From positions 45,115,468 through 45,179,467 of the forward strand of contig NC_084838.1 of assembly GCF_033115175.1 (NCBI RefSeq): DNA of 64,000 nt, read 5' to 3'. The translations under genes were made by a program, and so were the position numbers. This DNA comes from Lepus europaeus. Taxonomy: Eukaryota > Chordata > Mammalia > Lagomorpha > Leporidae. Below, piece after piece: positions 10,702-21,857 of this stretch (its first letter is position 1; each line of letters opens with the position of its first letter). The notes below the pieces were generated by a model. That model saw only the letters and a program-made list of their open reading frames with translations. It was not told the origin of the DNA and made no database searches.

Positions 10702-11123
10702 GAAACAATTTCATATCCTTCAAATATAGAGGCCACAATAACTAACAAAAAAGGAGAAGGAGAAGAAAAGGAGCCAGGAAGTCCAGGACAGTATATGAAC
10801 ATAGGAGAAAAAGAGATTACTTTTGGGTGTCCTACTGACAGCCTTGACGTGTCACTGACAGTTATTTGAGATATTCCTCCACTTATGAGCTCAAGTGTTC
10901 TCTTTGGTAAATTTATTATCTTTACAAAATATTTCACTATAATTATATGACTGGCTCCATTTGGACTTTTCCCAAATCATATTCAGAATTAATAGAATTT
11001 TAAAATTATGAATGACCAAGTTTATCCCAAATTTGGAATAAATTATAGTGAATAGAAATGTGAAGTGTTAATCAGCAATGACATTCTTATATTATGGAGT
11101 TTTATTGTATTCTATATGGGACA
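10702..11123. other. unassigned AT-rich DNA
   Basis: No recognised feature. Confidence 0.4.
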
Positions 11124-11139
11124 AGATTTTAGCAATTTG

Positions 11140-11495
11140 TATTTTTTTTTTTTAATTTTTTGACAGGCAGAGTTAGACAGTGAGAATGAGAGAGAAAGAG
11201 AGACAGAGAGAAAGGTCTTCCTTTTCCGTTGGTTCACCCCCCCCCCCAAATGGCCGCTATGGCTGGTGCGCTGCGCTGATCTGAAGCCAGGAGCCAGGTG
11301 CTTCCTCCTGGTCTCCCATGCGGGTGTAGGGCCCAAGCACTTGGGGCATCCTCCACTGCCTTCCCAGGCCACAGCAGAGAGGTGGACAGGAAGAAGAGCA
11401 ACCGGGACAGAATCCGGCGCCCTGACCAGGACTAGAACCCCGTGTGCCGGCGCCACAGGCGGAGGATTAGCCAAGTAAGCCGTGGCACCGGCCCC
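11140..11495 (-). repeat. CSINE, left arm of a head-to-head pair
   Basis: Reverse-oriented full-length copy with a T tract at 11141-11152 and a CpG-containing head at 11478-11495. A perfect 16-base target duplication, AGATTTTAGCAATTTG, lies at 11124-11139 and 11496-11511. A C9 run interrupts it near 11238. Confidence 0.95.
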
Positions 11496-11545
11496 AGATT
11501 TTAGCAATTTGAGCAACCACCTAGTTTATTAAAATATATCAGTCT

Positions 11546-11903
11546 GGGCCGGCGCCGCAGCTCAATAGGCTAATCCTCCGCCTTGCGGTGCCGGCACACC
11601 GGGTTCTAGTCCCGGTCGGGGCGCTGGATTCTGTCCCGGTTGCCCCTCTTCCAGGCCAGCTCTCTGCTGTGGCCAGGGAGTGCAGTGGAGGATGGCCCAA
11701 GTGCTTGGGCCCTGCACCCGCATGGGAGACCAGGAGAAGCACCTGGCTCCTGCCATCGGATCAGCGCAGTGCGCCGGCTGCAGCACACCAGCCGCGGCGG
11801 CCACTGGTGGGTGAACCATCAACAAAAGGAAGACCTTTCTCTCTGTCTCTCTCTCTCACTGTCCACTCTGCCTGTCAAAAAAAAAAAAAATATATATATA
11901 TGT
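11546..11903 (+). repeat. CSINE, right arm of a head-to-head pair
   Basis: Young full-length copy with head GGGCCGGCGCCGCAGCTC and an A13 tail that runs into (TA)n. A probable target duplication is ATATATCAGTCTG before 11546 versus ATATATCATTCTG at about 11906-11918. Its head faces that of the preceding CSINE about 50 bases away. Confidence 0.92.
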
Positions 11904-11919
11904 ATATATATCATTCTGC

Positions 11920-13190
11920 AAAACATAGATAACTAGAAAAGTACACTATATACATAAATAATAACATTTGAAATAATCCCTTTGCAAGATAGCTTCTCTT
12001 TAGAACTTGCAGTGAAATAAGCTTTGCATCAGAAAGCCTGCAAACATCCAACAGTATTCATCCCTAACAACAGAACTTATCCTCGACCTTACCCATTAGG
12101 ACTTTCTCAGACAATAATCTGAGGTCAAAATACAAGGACAGCTATGTCTATAGTATTCTCTTTTTTGTCTATGCAACAATTTTGAAAGACTACAGAAGTT
12201 TTAACTTCTTCCCTGCCACAGGGATTGCACATGGAAGAGTGAGAACGCAGCATCTTTAGGAGTGAATGAGCAACAAAAGCTGTTCTTTCCTCCCTTGAAT
12301 TGAAGAGCTCATTTTTCATTTGGGGTTTGAATCTCTAATAGGTTGACTCCTAAACTAATAGTGAAATTCTGTAGATCAAGCTTAATACAGATATGGGAAA
12401 ATGTGTGGTCACTTATACTAGACACCCAAGCCATTTAGATATCAGACAGCAATAAGCACTCAGTGATTGACGTGAAAAATGGATGGTTCATCTAAAAAAA
12501 AAAAAAAAAAAGTCAAGCAGTTCATTAGTTTATGCCCTTTTAAACCCATAAATGTTTTGTAATTTCTAGATTTTAGGGAAGTTTTAAAAGTCTGGTCTAA
12601 AATGCCACAGGCACATTAGCAGAAACATTTAAAGCTGTTAGAGGCTTCCAGCAGATTGTATTATTTATTATGTGTAGGCTCTAGAGGCTAAGAGCAGCTG
12701 AAAGGATGGCAGTGCCAACAGTTGAAAATGAAGATTCTCTAAATAAAGGGCCAGTTGCCATTTAGCCTGATGTGCAAAAACCTGAAAATACAGCGGAACT
12801 CCTGCAAAACAAAGATGAGGCCTTGCACCCTTGTGTAACTGAAAGAAGAAATGTTTGTGTACTATTTAATCAAAGGGGATAATTAAACATTGATGCCTAT
12901 CTCCTGTCTCATGCTTTTCATGAATGAAAGAACTGTGATGAATAAATATGAAAGCACATTTTAGGTTATAGATTATTCTGCAAAATGCATGATTTTGATT
13001 GTTAACATGATCATATAACACAGATGCCATTCCTATTTACTTAGCATCTGTAATCTTAGCAAATTTATAAACATTTCTTTTCAAAAATGAAAAACAAACT
13101 ATATTTCTAGTCTAAATACGTCCCCTTAAGTATAGAGCACTATATTTTTACAGTTAAAATGGCATCAAAGGCAACTTGGTTCATATCTCA
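11920..13190. other. unassigned DNA
   Basis: About 1.3 kb with no recognised gene or repeat apart from an A18 run at 12494-12511. Confidence 0.4.
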
Positions 13191-13195
13191 CCTAG

Positions 13196-13700
13196 CAGAA
13201 GAATTTCCACGCAGACATGGCAGTGAGCAAAGCAAGGTTTATTTAAGTCAGAAACCTCCTGATGCAGCGGCGGTGGGAGCGGGGTGGGGGCACTCCAAAA
13301 AAGGCAGACCCGAGAAAGTGTGATAGCGGAGTCTTTTAGCCACAATTTTAGGGACTAAAACAGAATAGTAGCTAACAATTAATGAGAGGGTGGGGACAAC
13401 AACCGATCAAAAAGCCAGAATTGGAATCCTGTCTAGCTTGCTCAAAAGAAAATCCATCAGAAGGGAGTGACTGGTAACTTCTCTTTGCTATTCTCATGAT
13501 AAACTAAAAACTCAGTAGGATGGAATCACTACTTGCTTGCTATTATCATGATAAAACTGGAAACTCAGAGGACTGCGATTGGCATTTTATCTTCTAAAGG
13601 CAACTTCTGGGGATAAGCCTGCATTTTGTGCCCTCTTAAAGAGACTTTCCCTTTCCTTATTTTCACCAGGACTCCACTTAACTGCCAAATAGTTCATCTA
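13196..13700 (-). mobile_element. solo LTR, family B copy 1
   Basis: It shares its left end (GAAGAATTTCCACGCAGAC, then CAAGGTTTATTTAAG, the complement of a poly(A) signal) with 21306-21425. The minus orientation is inferred from that signal. It has GC-richer U3-like content, unlike the flanks. I cannot name the family. Confidence 0.55.
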
Positions 13701-14009
13701 CCTCCTCACAATACTGGATTGATATCATTGAATAAATGGGTACTGAAGAAATAAATAAATATGGCTTTCAAGTTTTAATTCAATTCACTCATCACATTTT
13801 CTAGGCACTACCTGTAAAATTTTGAAATGTGAGTTATTAAAATGCATTGACAATTTTCTACCAATATGATTGGGTTTTGTGAACCACAGAGGAAAAATTA
13901 ACTGAAATAGTGAAAAAGGTTTATTGTCCATCTCTCCTTGAAGACCACCAAACTTGCTCTTTAATGAAATCAATGTTTTTGAATATAACTTGTCACAACT
14001 GTGTGGACT
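13701..14009. other. unassigned DNA
   Basis: No recognised feature. Confidence 0.4.
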
Positions 14010-14690
14010 TGAAGTAGGTAGGCATACAGGTTAAAATTGATCAGATTTGTGAACTGGAAGACCACGCCTTTGCCACACCCCTGTGTGACCTCATGCCCCT
14101 ACCTGATGCCTTTGCCACGCCCCTATGTGGCCTCATTCCCCTACCTGGCCACACCTGGGTGCCCACCAGCCAATCAGGTTAATTAACCACTCCCCTTTGG
14201 AAGTGGGTTAAAAGCCGGACATGGTGTAGCCTGGTGGCTCTTCCCTGGCCTCTTGCTAGGAAGAGGCTGGCTGTAGCCCTGCGCCTCCAGGGCTCATGGC
14301 CTTCGGGCCATGTGCTCTAGGCGTCCTGGCCTAGATGCTCATCCACGTGGCAGGTTCCTGGTGCTTGGTATGAACCCCTATTTACCTCTCTCTCTCTTAA
14401 ATAAAAGCTCTCACTTTCCTATGCATCTTTCTCACTAAATAAAAGCTTAAAACGTAACATGCTGTCTCGTTTATCTGTGCCGGTATTTAGAATTCTTCTC
14501 TAAATACTAGGCAAGAACCCTGTTGGGCTTATTAATATTGGGGATTTAGTAATAAGCCCATGGTGAAATTGTAAGGCACCCCAAATTCCAGTAGCACATG
14601 TGGCACCCCGGATAGCATTTCTAGGGAACTTTAAGGGGCCACATTTCAGTGTGAATTTTAAGGGGTCTTCTCCGATTTCAGATTTGGACC
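14010..14690 (+). mobile_element. LTR, family A copy 1
   Basis: It shows LTR architecture: a U3 with a CCAAT box at 14170-14174 and a TATA-like TTAAAAG at 14208-14214, an R region with AATAAA at 14400-14405 and 14438-14443, then a U5-like tail. It is homologous over about 650 bases to the complement of 20592-21210 and over about 500 bases to 22024-22540. A 42-base direct duplication lies in U3 at 14066-14107 and 14108-14149. The family name is unknown to me. Confidence 0.78.
14066..14149 (+). repeat. 42-base tandem duplication in the LTR A U3
   Basis: Two adjacent 42-base units, each starting GCCTTTGCCAC and containing CCCCTACCTG, differ at about six positions. The other two LTR A copies carry one unit. 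Duplicated U3 segments are often enhancer repeats in retroviral LTRs; function here is inference only. Confidence 0.85.
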
Positions 14691-15460
14691 ATATGTAAGA
14701 CCCACATGCTTGGATATACCACTCATTTTCAGATTAACAAAGTGTTGATTTTATCTAAAAAATTTTTGGCTTAATATCTATTTTGGTAAGTTGATGCTAC
14801 ATTACTGTCTGTTCCTCTGAAAAACTCCAAATTTAAAAATCTTATCAAGGACAAATAAAACTTTGTATATCAATAAAAAAAGATTTACAGCATAACTATT
14901 TAAGATTGGCAAAACTAAAAGCTACTGTCAGATCTTCAGCATGTAGCATTCCTCTTCCCAGGATTATAAAAGGGCTATCTTGAAAAGCTGTGAACAGGAA
15001 CATCACGTACAAAAATGGACAGTTCTTGGGTTGTTCTTACCTAAGAAAAATATAGAGAAAAGTTAACAATGAGCTTTTAAAAGATAAAATGACAATCTCT
15101 AAGCAACAATGCCTTTTTCAGAAAATCAAAATATATGGAATATAGCAAAACTGTGAATGTGCTGTTACCTCTATGGAATTCTCAGCTGAGAGAAGAGCAA
15201 TGGGTCATGCTTGGCACCTCTGGGTTTGGGGGTTAAAGGATAAAAAAGCAAATAAAGCAAAATTGACAAAAATAGGATGATCAAGATTGAAGGGGTCTAA
15301 CTAGATCCATTTTGCTATGGTTCCACCAGGACCTTAACTATCACATTTGGGACTTCAGGAATGCAGCAAACAGAACTGATTAGTTAAACTATATACTATT
15401 CAGAACTGATCTATTATATACTATACCTCCCTGGTCCACTTCCTCTAACAAACTCCCTTG
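14691..15460. other. unassigned DNA, possible exon-like block
   Basis: No repeat recognised. On the minus strand, a TTTTTCTTAG at about 15051 precedes a stretch (15051 down to about 14899) that reads protein-like in two frames joined by one shift. I do not claim a gene; see findings. Confidence 0.3.
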
Positions 15461-15529
15461 AACAGTAGTCAGGGAAGACCTAATTATTGAGAAAAATCTC
15501 TAATGCTTTTCCACGATACCATTCTGATT

Positions 15530-16568
15530 AATCCAAAAAGTTCCTTCTTTTAAAGGCCTTTTGGGAAACTAGATTTATCTGCATCTCTTCCTCACTGAGC
15601 CTGCATACCTCCTCCTGCCTGAGCTCCAATTGCTTTTGCACCTCTTTGTTATCTAGCTCTTCCATTCTCCAAAGTTCTTGATGTTTCATCAAATTAAGCT
15701 TTATTTACTTGACCTTGTTCTCATGGTGAGCAGCCTCCATATCCATCTTCAGCTTTTCAGGAGCTTCCTTGACTTTGAGGTCCACTTGGTCTGGCTGCTG
15801 CTTCTCCATGTCAACGAGCACCTTCTACTGCATGGCACATCCATACTAACAGAAGCCATGCTGTGCAGACCTGGGTGCTGCTCTCACTCTTTGTGAAACT
15901 CTTGGTTCTTTACAACAAGATTCCGTGGAAGTCCCTCTTCATCATCTCACTGGCCCAAGGTCACAGGCTAAGAATAAATGCTTACCAGGAAACAGTCTTC
16001 ATTGTATCTGTCCAGAGCCTTCCAAGCAGCTGGCTTCTCTGAGAACTCAACAATGTCTTTTCCCAATAACCTCATCCTTCTCCACTAAGCCAAATACGGA
16101 AAAGGCCTCTTCCAGCATAGGCCATGCACTGAGGAAGGTTTCAGACTGTTAAGGGTTGCACTATGGCAGGTAAAGTGCACACACAAACACAGCTGATATA
16201 CTAGAGTGACACATTGTCCAGCTCCAATTTGGCAATCTCTGCTATCATTGTGGTTTCTAAGTGGATAAACCCAAAGTCCTTACACTTTTGAATTATGACT
16301 TTGCCGGGCTTTCCAAATTTCTCGGAACATTCATTTCCTTAATGATGTCTGCAAGAGGACTGCCCACCAAAGACTGCTGTGATGGGAGAAAGTCTATCCT
16401 GATTTCCTAAACTTCTTTGAGGTAGATAGTCAAGCCTTCATTTTGACTGCTGACCTATTTATCATTTGCAGGTATTAGTGGATATAGTGGCTGGGGCACT
16501 GCTAGGGAATGATGCTTCTTTGGAGTATGTTCCTGCTGACCCAAGTTAAGGGTTTATTTGGCCTGCAT
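15530..16568 (-). pseudogene. NONO: processed NONO pseudogene, heavily mutated
   Basis: The minus strand follows the NONO mRNA without introns. It begins at the start codon (complement of CAT at 16566-16568), with the N-terminal peptide TPKKHH and the linker SSQNEGLTIYLK. It continues through RRM1 ([21 protein letters not shown]) near 16220-16300, RRM2 (FSVFG, DIVEFSEKPAAWKALDR) near 16010-16100, and the DBHS and coiled-coil region (DDEEGLP, FHKE, VQKQLELRQEE) near 15560-15950. NONO is a nuclear paraspeckle RNA-binding protein of about 470 residues. Here stops and frameshifts occur throughout, the glutamine/proline-rich N-terminal run is shortened, and homology fades after the coiled coil near 15530, so the C terminus is missing or unrecognisable. 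PSPC1 and SFPQ fit less well at the N terminus. It cannot encode protein. Confidence 0.9.
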
Positions 16569-17640
16569 TTTTACACTGTTAACTTTGATCAAAGACAGCC
16601 AAAGCCCACCCAGTCCTTTCCAACCTTGACTTCTCCTCTACTGAGTAGCAGATGCAATCCATCTCAATCCATTTAGAAATGTTCATGGTCTTCAAAATGT
16701 GTGCATGTTCTTGTGTATGTATGCTGAGTGAGGGAGGTCTGAGGAGGAAGAGTGGGCACGCCAGCTGGGCAAGAAGACAGGACAGGGGGTGGGACTGCTT
16801 GGGAAGCAGCGCTTGTGCTTGTTCCAGATAGATGAGTGTAGGCCTCAAATGAATACCATTTGAATCTGGGAAATGCCACAGCTGCTGCCATTTGAGTGAG
16901 CCAGTGTGGCAGCTGCTGCAAAAACAGTCTAGAAGGACAACTTTCTCACTGCTAATAACCAGTACAAAGGACTTTTTTAGGAGGAATCATGACAACACTC
17001 AGGATAACACAAAGTCCAAGGATTTCTATGCCCATGACGACTGTGTTCTTTCAGTGGTTATGGCTTCTTCATTCCCTCCGCAGCTTTGTATGATGAAGAA
17101 CTAAGAATTTTCCAGAGAAATTAGCTTCACGGTCCTTCAGCATCACAGGTTTCTGGGTTTTGTGATGCTTGTATTAGTCATCACCTCTTAAAATTGCAAT
17201 TGGTTTCCCAAATCTTACAAAATATTGGCTTTCACATCTAATTTTAGTCAGCTACTTAAAGAGTACCCCTCAAACTGTAATACTGTTCTGTTTAAAGAGA
17301 TATAAGAAAGATAAAGTAACCTTTCTTTGAAAAATCTATCTGAATTGATGTTACTGTTTCCCCTATTTCTTGTGTTCTGTCTCTTACCTGAGACACTATG
17401 CACTATGCCACCCCAGCCATAAGTCTTGTTTGAGGGAGGTAAATTAATATTTTGTGTTAGGTTCAGTCATAAGAACTCCATACCAAACTGGTCAAGCCAG
17501 TGTTGAGATTTACTCACACAACCACTGCTAGAGTAGTTGCTCAGATTTTACCTGCTTGTAAATCCTTAATGATTGATTTTTTTTAAGCTTTAAGTCTTTT
17601 GCTGTGTCCTAGGGTTTCCTGAAAGATCCTTCCAGTGGTA
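16569..17640. other. unassigned DNA upstream of the NONO pseudogene
   Basis: The first bases may include NONO 5' UTR. Otherwise I recognise no repeat or gene. Short open frames on both strands lack recognisable motifs. Confidence 0.35.
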
Positions 17641-18469
17641 AAAATGTACTTTCATGCATGTCTAAAGAAACCAACCTCTGCTTCAGGGAATTTGTTCCCC
17701 TGGAACACTGCAAAAGTGTATCCAATTATATGAATGCTCCAGCCCTCCAAGATAGGCAAAGGAATAAATATGGAAACTACTGCATTCTTGTCTGTCAGAA
17801 ACACTGAGTTTTCTAAAAGGACACAGGCCAAACTCCTCAGATTAATCCAGATAATCAGAAAGACATTGGCCTGGACTGTAAAGCCTTGGTTCCTGGTGGA
17901 ATTTACAAAATTGTGCTGTAGTGTGTAAGGAATATAGTTCCTATAAATGCCATTAGTAAAACTGGTTTGGGGGGTGTTCACTGGTTAAACTGGATGTTTT
18001 TCTTGAAGGTAAATGGGAGAGAATTATTTCTGATTTTACTATGAGTGACTATGACACTGTTTAGAAATAGATTGTTAATTTTTATCATATAAGTTGGTAA
18101 AAGGTATAAAAGATCATGTTACTCTGCGCTGACTGGCAATTGGAGGCAAATTTGGAAAGACAATATTGATATTTCATGGAAAGTCTTTTGTGTATCAACC
18201 TCAGTCCTATTTCCATTTCTTTCTTCCTTTACCTCTTATTTCTTCTCTATTTACAATGGTGTCAATTTTTGTAAGCTACAATAAAATCCATTATAGGATA
18301 AACAAAGAAATAAGTAAATCTACTTACATTACAGTGTAAAAATTAAAGTATAACAGGAAAAGAGCTCTATAAAACCCTGAGGTAGATAAAAAAGGACAAA
18401 GATCCACATGAGACAAGGCCAAATAGAAAGGGAGTGACATAAGTACTTTGTCTTAAAGATTTATTTATA
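17641..18469. other. unassigned DNA with an unidentified open frame
   Basis: A minus-strand open frame of 109 codons at 17652-17981 has hydrophobic stretches, but I recognise no family, and no coding signal extends beyond it. It could be chance or a decayed repeat. Confidence 0.25.
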
Positions 18470-18787
18470 CTGGGACCTGCTCTGTGACATAGAAGGTTAA
18501 GCCTCCACCTGCAGTGGCTGGCATCCCATATGGGTGCTTGTTCGAGTCCTGGCAGCTTCTCTTCCAATTCAGCTCTCTGCTGTGGCCTGGGAAAACATTA
18601 GAAGATGGCCCAAGTGCTTAGGCTCCTGCCCTCATGTGGGAAACTCAGAAGAAGCTTCTGGCTCTTGGCTCCAGATTGGTCTAGCTCTGGCCATGGCAAC
18701 CATTTGGAAAGTGAACCAGCAGATGGAAGACCTTCCCCCTGTCTCTCCCTCTGTCTATGACTTTGCCTCTCAAATAAATAAATAATT
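18470..18787 (+). repeat. CSINE
   Basis: Moderately diverged copy with head CTGGGACCTGCTCTGTGACA, body GAAGATGGCCCAAGTGCTTAG and tail AAATAAATAAATAA. A probable imperfect duplication is ATTTATTTATAC versus ATTTACTTATAC on the two sides. Confidence 0.9.
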
Positions 18788-19134
18788 TACTTATACAGCA
18801 ATTTACAAATCTTAACTCCTTGTCCATAATTTAAAAATGTACTAGATGTATAACATAGGTGAAGAAACAGATATGCACATTAAAAATACATGACTAAAAT
18901 GCCAGATCAAATCCAAAATATTTTAACTAGGTTAATATGTTACTCTGGAAAGAAAAGTTATGTTGATATAATGAACTGTTTTTCTAATAAGGGTGTCTGA
19001 ATTTCTCTTTATTTGATTAATTTTTGTAATATCTATTAACATATACATATGAGACAGCATGTGATTAAATAATATCTAGACCATATATTGTAACCAGATG
19101 AATTTTCAATGATATATCAGTTAGTATTATGCAT
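18788..19134. other. unassigned AT-rich DNA
   Basis: No recognised feature. Confidence 0.4.
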
Positions 19135-19385
19135 TACAGCAGATTCTGGAAACAGGTGGTCCATGTTCAAATCTTTGCTCTAAACGTATTAGCTGGATGA
19201 TCATTGGTACAGTACTAAGCCTCTGTGACTCAGTATCCTCATCTATGAAGTGAAAATTAAATTAGAGAATTGCTTCATAAAGCTGGTGTGACTATTAAAT
19301 GACTTATTGGATGTAAATCACTTTAAAACGTTCAGAACATGGTTGAAAGTGCCAAATAAGTGTCAAGTCTTATTAGCATACAATG
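19135..19385 (+). repeat. MIR SINE (ancient mammalian)
   Basis: It follows the MIR consensus in order: TCAAATCTTTGCTCT, ATTAGCTGGATGATCATTGG, CCTCTGTGACTCAGTATCCTC, ATTAAATGACTTATTGGATG, then the CAGAACATGG segment. Strongly diverged, as expected for its age. Confidence 0.85.
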
Positions 19386-20340
19386 GAAAAAATAATGGTG
19401 ATTGTAGATATAAGCAATGATTCTCAATTCTGTGTGTATGTTACAGATGTTCTCAGCCAGGTGGATAAAGTTTAGGACTTTTTCATAAGGAAATATAAAT
19501 AAGAGAAATTATATTAATAAAAATATTCACATATAGTTTTTCATATAATTTAAACATTCATGAACTCTTGAAGTTTACTTGTGGATTACAGGTTATAAAC
19601 TTCTAATTTGAATAATATTCTTCAAAAGCTACATTATAAAAGGTAAAAGAGACAAAACCACATTTTATTAACATATATATGGTGGGATATTATGAAAAAT
19701 AGTTCACATGTTTTCCAAGATAAATATTTTTCTTGAAACGTTTTAAAATAGAAATCTGGAAATTTTTGTAATTGATGTCTTCATTAAAAATTTTTTCTCA
19801 AAACTTGTTAGTTGCTAAATTCCTGGTACTTAGTTTTATTTCGGAAAAGAACAGAATGACAAAACAGGACAAAAATAATGCACAAGTCCTATTCCTCTAA
19901 ACACCCAACATCTGCCAAAGTAAGCAACAGGAATATTGGGATTTTGCCAGTATTAAATTATGTATAATGGCACACAAGTCTCTGTAAGAAGCCCTCAATA
20001 TTTACATAGAAATTTTAATATATCAATATTACATTGAAGAACAATTTTCATTTCTTTTCCCAGAAAGATAATAATTAAGTTTAATTTAAATATTGATATC
20101 ATGTGAAAAAATAACAGCTACTATTCCATTACTTAAAATCTCAAGATGTGATTTGGTTACAATTCAAAACACACATTAAATTTGTGCCTTGAATTGAACT
20201 ATGTTTTTGCACATGATATGAGTTCTGGAAAGAACAGTACAGTTTTCAATTTGTTTTTAAAGTTGAAAATTCCTAATATAAATTAAAAGGAAAGTAGAAA
20301 AACTAGTGTTTTTTTAATGAGACACCAAAATATCTTCTGT
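19386..20340. other. unassigned AT-rich DNA
   Basis: About 950 bases with no recognised gene or repeat. Confidence 0.4.
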
Positions 20341-20362
20341 AGAGAAAAAAACCTCTTAGTAC

Positions 20363-20592
20363 CTGAGAGTGAAATGCTGATTATGAATTTTTTGATGTCC
20401 AGGACTTTGACACATTTAGCTTTGATAATTTTCTGAAATAGAAAATACCAAGTTAGTGCAGTAAAAACAGTTTAAGATTCATAAAGCAAGTGATGCTTAT
20501 TTTTTTATGTATCCATTCTGTTTACCTCATCATCCATCTGGAAGCCTTTCTGAACCAGAGTTATAATTTCATCACGTGTCCCAGTGATATCT
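20363..20592 (-). other. two exon-like blocks with splice-like borders
   Basis: Block one (about 20592 down to 20526) is preceded by TCATCTCAG and ends GATGAG followed by GTAAAC. Block two (20432 down to 20363) is preceded by TTTTCTATTTCAG and ends CTCTCAG followed by GTACTAAG. Read together they stay open in one frame for about 45 codons, with peptide pieces such as TRDEIITLVQKGFQ and KVLDIKKF. The gap would be a 93-base intron. I recognise no protein family. LTR A copy 2 abuts block one upstream. It may be a remnant of a real gene or chance. Confidence 0.25.
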
Positions 20593-21210
20593 GAGATGAC
20601 CCCTTAAAATCTATACAAAAATGTGACCCCTTAAAGTTTCCCAGAAGCACCATCTGGGGTACTACATATGTTACCAGAATTTGGGGTACCATATGATATC
20701 ACTATATGCTTATTAATAAATCCCCAATATTAATAAGCCTGAGAGGGTTCTTGCTTAATATTTAGAAAAGAATTCTAAATACCAGCATAAATAAACGAGA
20801 CAGCATGGTACATTTTAAGCTTTATTTAGTGTGAAAAATGCATAGGAGAGAGAGAGGTCTATTTAAGAGAGAGAGGTAATTTTGGGTTCATACTGAGCAC
20901 CAGGAACCAGCCACATGGAGGAATATCTAGGTCAGGAAGCCTAGGGCGGGTGGCCCGAAAGCCACGAGCCCTGGAGGCACAGGGCTACAGCAAGTCCCCT
21001 TCTGGCAAGAGGCCAGGGAAAAGAAGGGCTGGACACACAGTATCCCAGGCTTTTAACCCACTTCCAAAGGGGAGTGGTTAATTAACCTGATTGACTGGTG
21101 GGCACCCAGATGTGGCCAGGTAGGGGCATGAGGTCATACAGGGGTATGGCGAAGGTGCAGTCTTCCAGCTCACAGACCTAATCAATTTTAGCCTGTATGC
21201 CTGCCACAAG
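20593..21210 (-). mobile_element. LTR, family A copy 2 (inverted relative to copy 1)
   Basis: The complement matches 14015-14685 from the left end (ACAGGCTAAAATTGATTAGG) through the CCAAT region, TTAAAAG, AATAAAG, and the downstream ACTTTAAGGGGTCA block. It carries a single copy of the 42-base U3 unit. It is in the opposite orientation to copy 1, with unrelated DNA between, so the two are separate insertions. Confidence 0.78.
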
Positions 21211-21299
21211 CATTTCTCCCAATTTTACCTTGTTCAGGAAAACCCTGTTACAAGTGATGGCATACAGGATGGCATAGAGTATATTATTACCTCAGTTCC

Positions 21300-21430
21300 T
21301 TGTTTCACATCGAAGAAGAATTTCCAAGCAGACAAACAGAGAGATTTAAAAGCAAGATTTACTAGAATCAAAGACCTCCAGCCAGAGCAGCATGGAGAGG
21401 GCCTCCCAGAGAGGGGAGGGGGGAAAAAAA
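21300..21430 (-). mobile_element. LTR fragment, family B copy 2
   Basis: GAAGAATTTCCAAGCAGAC and the following GCAAGATTTACTAGAATCAAAGACCTCC match the left end of 13196-13700. Truncated on the right, next to an A run and a CSINE piece. Confidence 0.6.
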
Positions 21431-21447
21431 AAAACACAGCATCTGTT

Positions 21448-21570
21448 GGTACTAGGGTTTTTTTTTTTTTTAATTTATTTATTTGACAGAGTTGTAGACA
21501 GTGAGAGAGAGAGAGAGAAAGGTCTTCCTTCCTTTGGTTCACTCCCCAAATGGCCGCTACTCCTCACAAC
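21448..21570 (-). repeat. CSINE, 5'-truncated
   Basis: A T tract, then AATTTATTTATTTGACAGAG, a GA run, and AGGTCTTCCTTCCTTTGG to CCCCAAATGGCCGCTA. Only the 3' third of the SINE is present. Confidence 0.85.
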
Positions 21571-21857
21571 TCCACATTCCCAATCATCTCTTAGTTATCA
21601 AAATACACATTTTCTTCAATATTTAGATGAACAAATTCTGGTAAAACTGCTGTAAGTGGTAGTTTTATTAACCACCACTCTCATAATAAGCTCACTGAAA
21701 GTAATAATAATTTCATATAATAGTAAACTATCTCATAAGACCATTGTTATAGATGAATTACCACAGTTACAACAATGTCTAGAATATGAGACTGTAAACT
21801 AACTGAATATTGTATATAATAGATGCTTAAAAGACAAATTGAAAGGTGGCATAATTT
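21571..21857. other. unassigned DNA
   Basis: No recognised feature. Confidence 0.4.

Noticed and set aside
15530-16568. Functional NONO-family gene
   Set aside because: Intronless with many stops and frameshifts, and the C-terminal region is lost.
17652-17981. 109-codon minus-strand frame with hydrophobic segments
   Set aside because: No family recognised and no extension; kept only as unassigned DNA.
14010-21210. A single provirus bounded by LTR A copies 1 and 2
   Set aside because: The LTRs are inverted and the intervening DNA holds a NONO pseudogene, a MIR and a CSINE but no retroviral genes.
13196-21430. Inverted segmental duplication of an LTR B plus LTR A pair
   Set aside because: Family B copies at 13196-13700 and 21300-21430 have the same orientation while the family A copies are inverted, and the spacing differs, so a single inverted duplication does not explain them.
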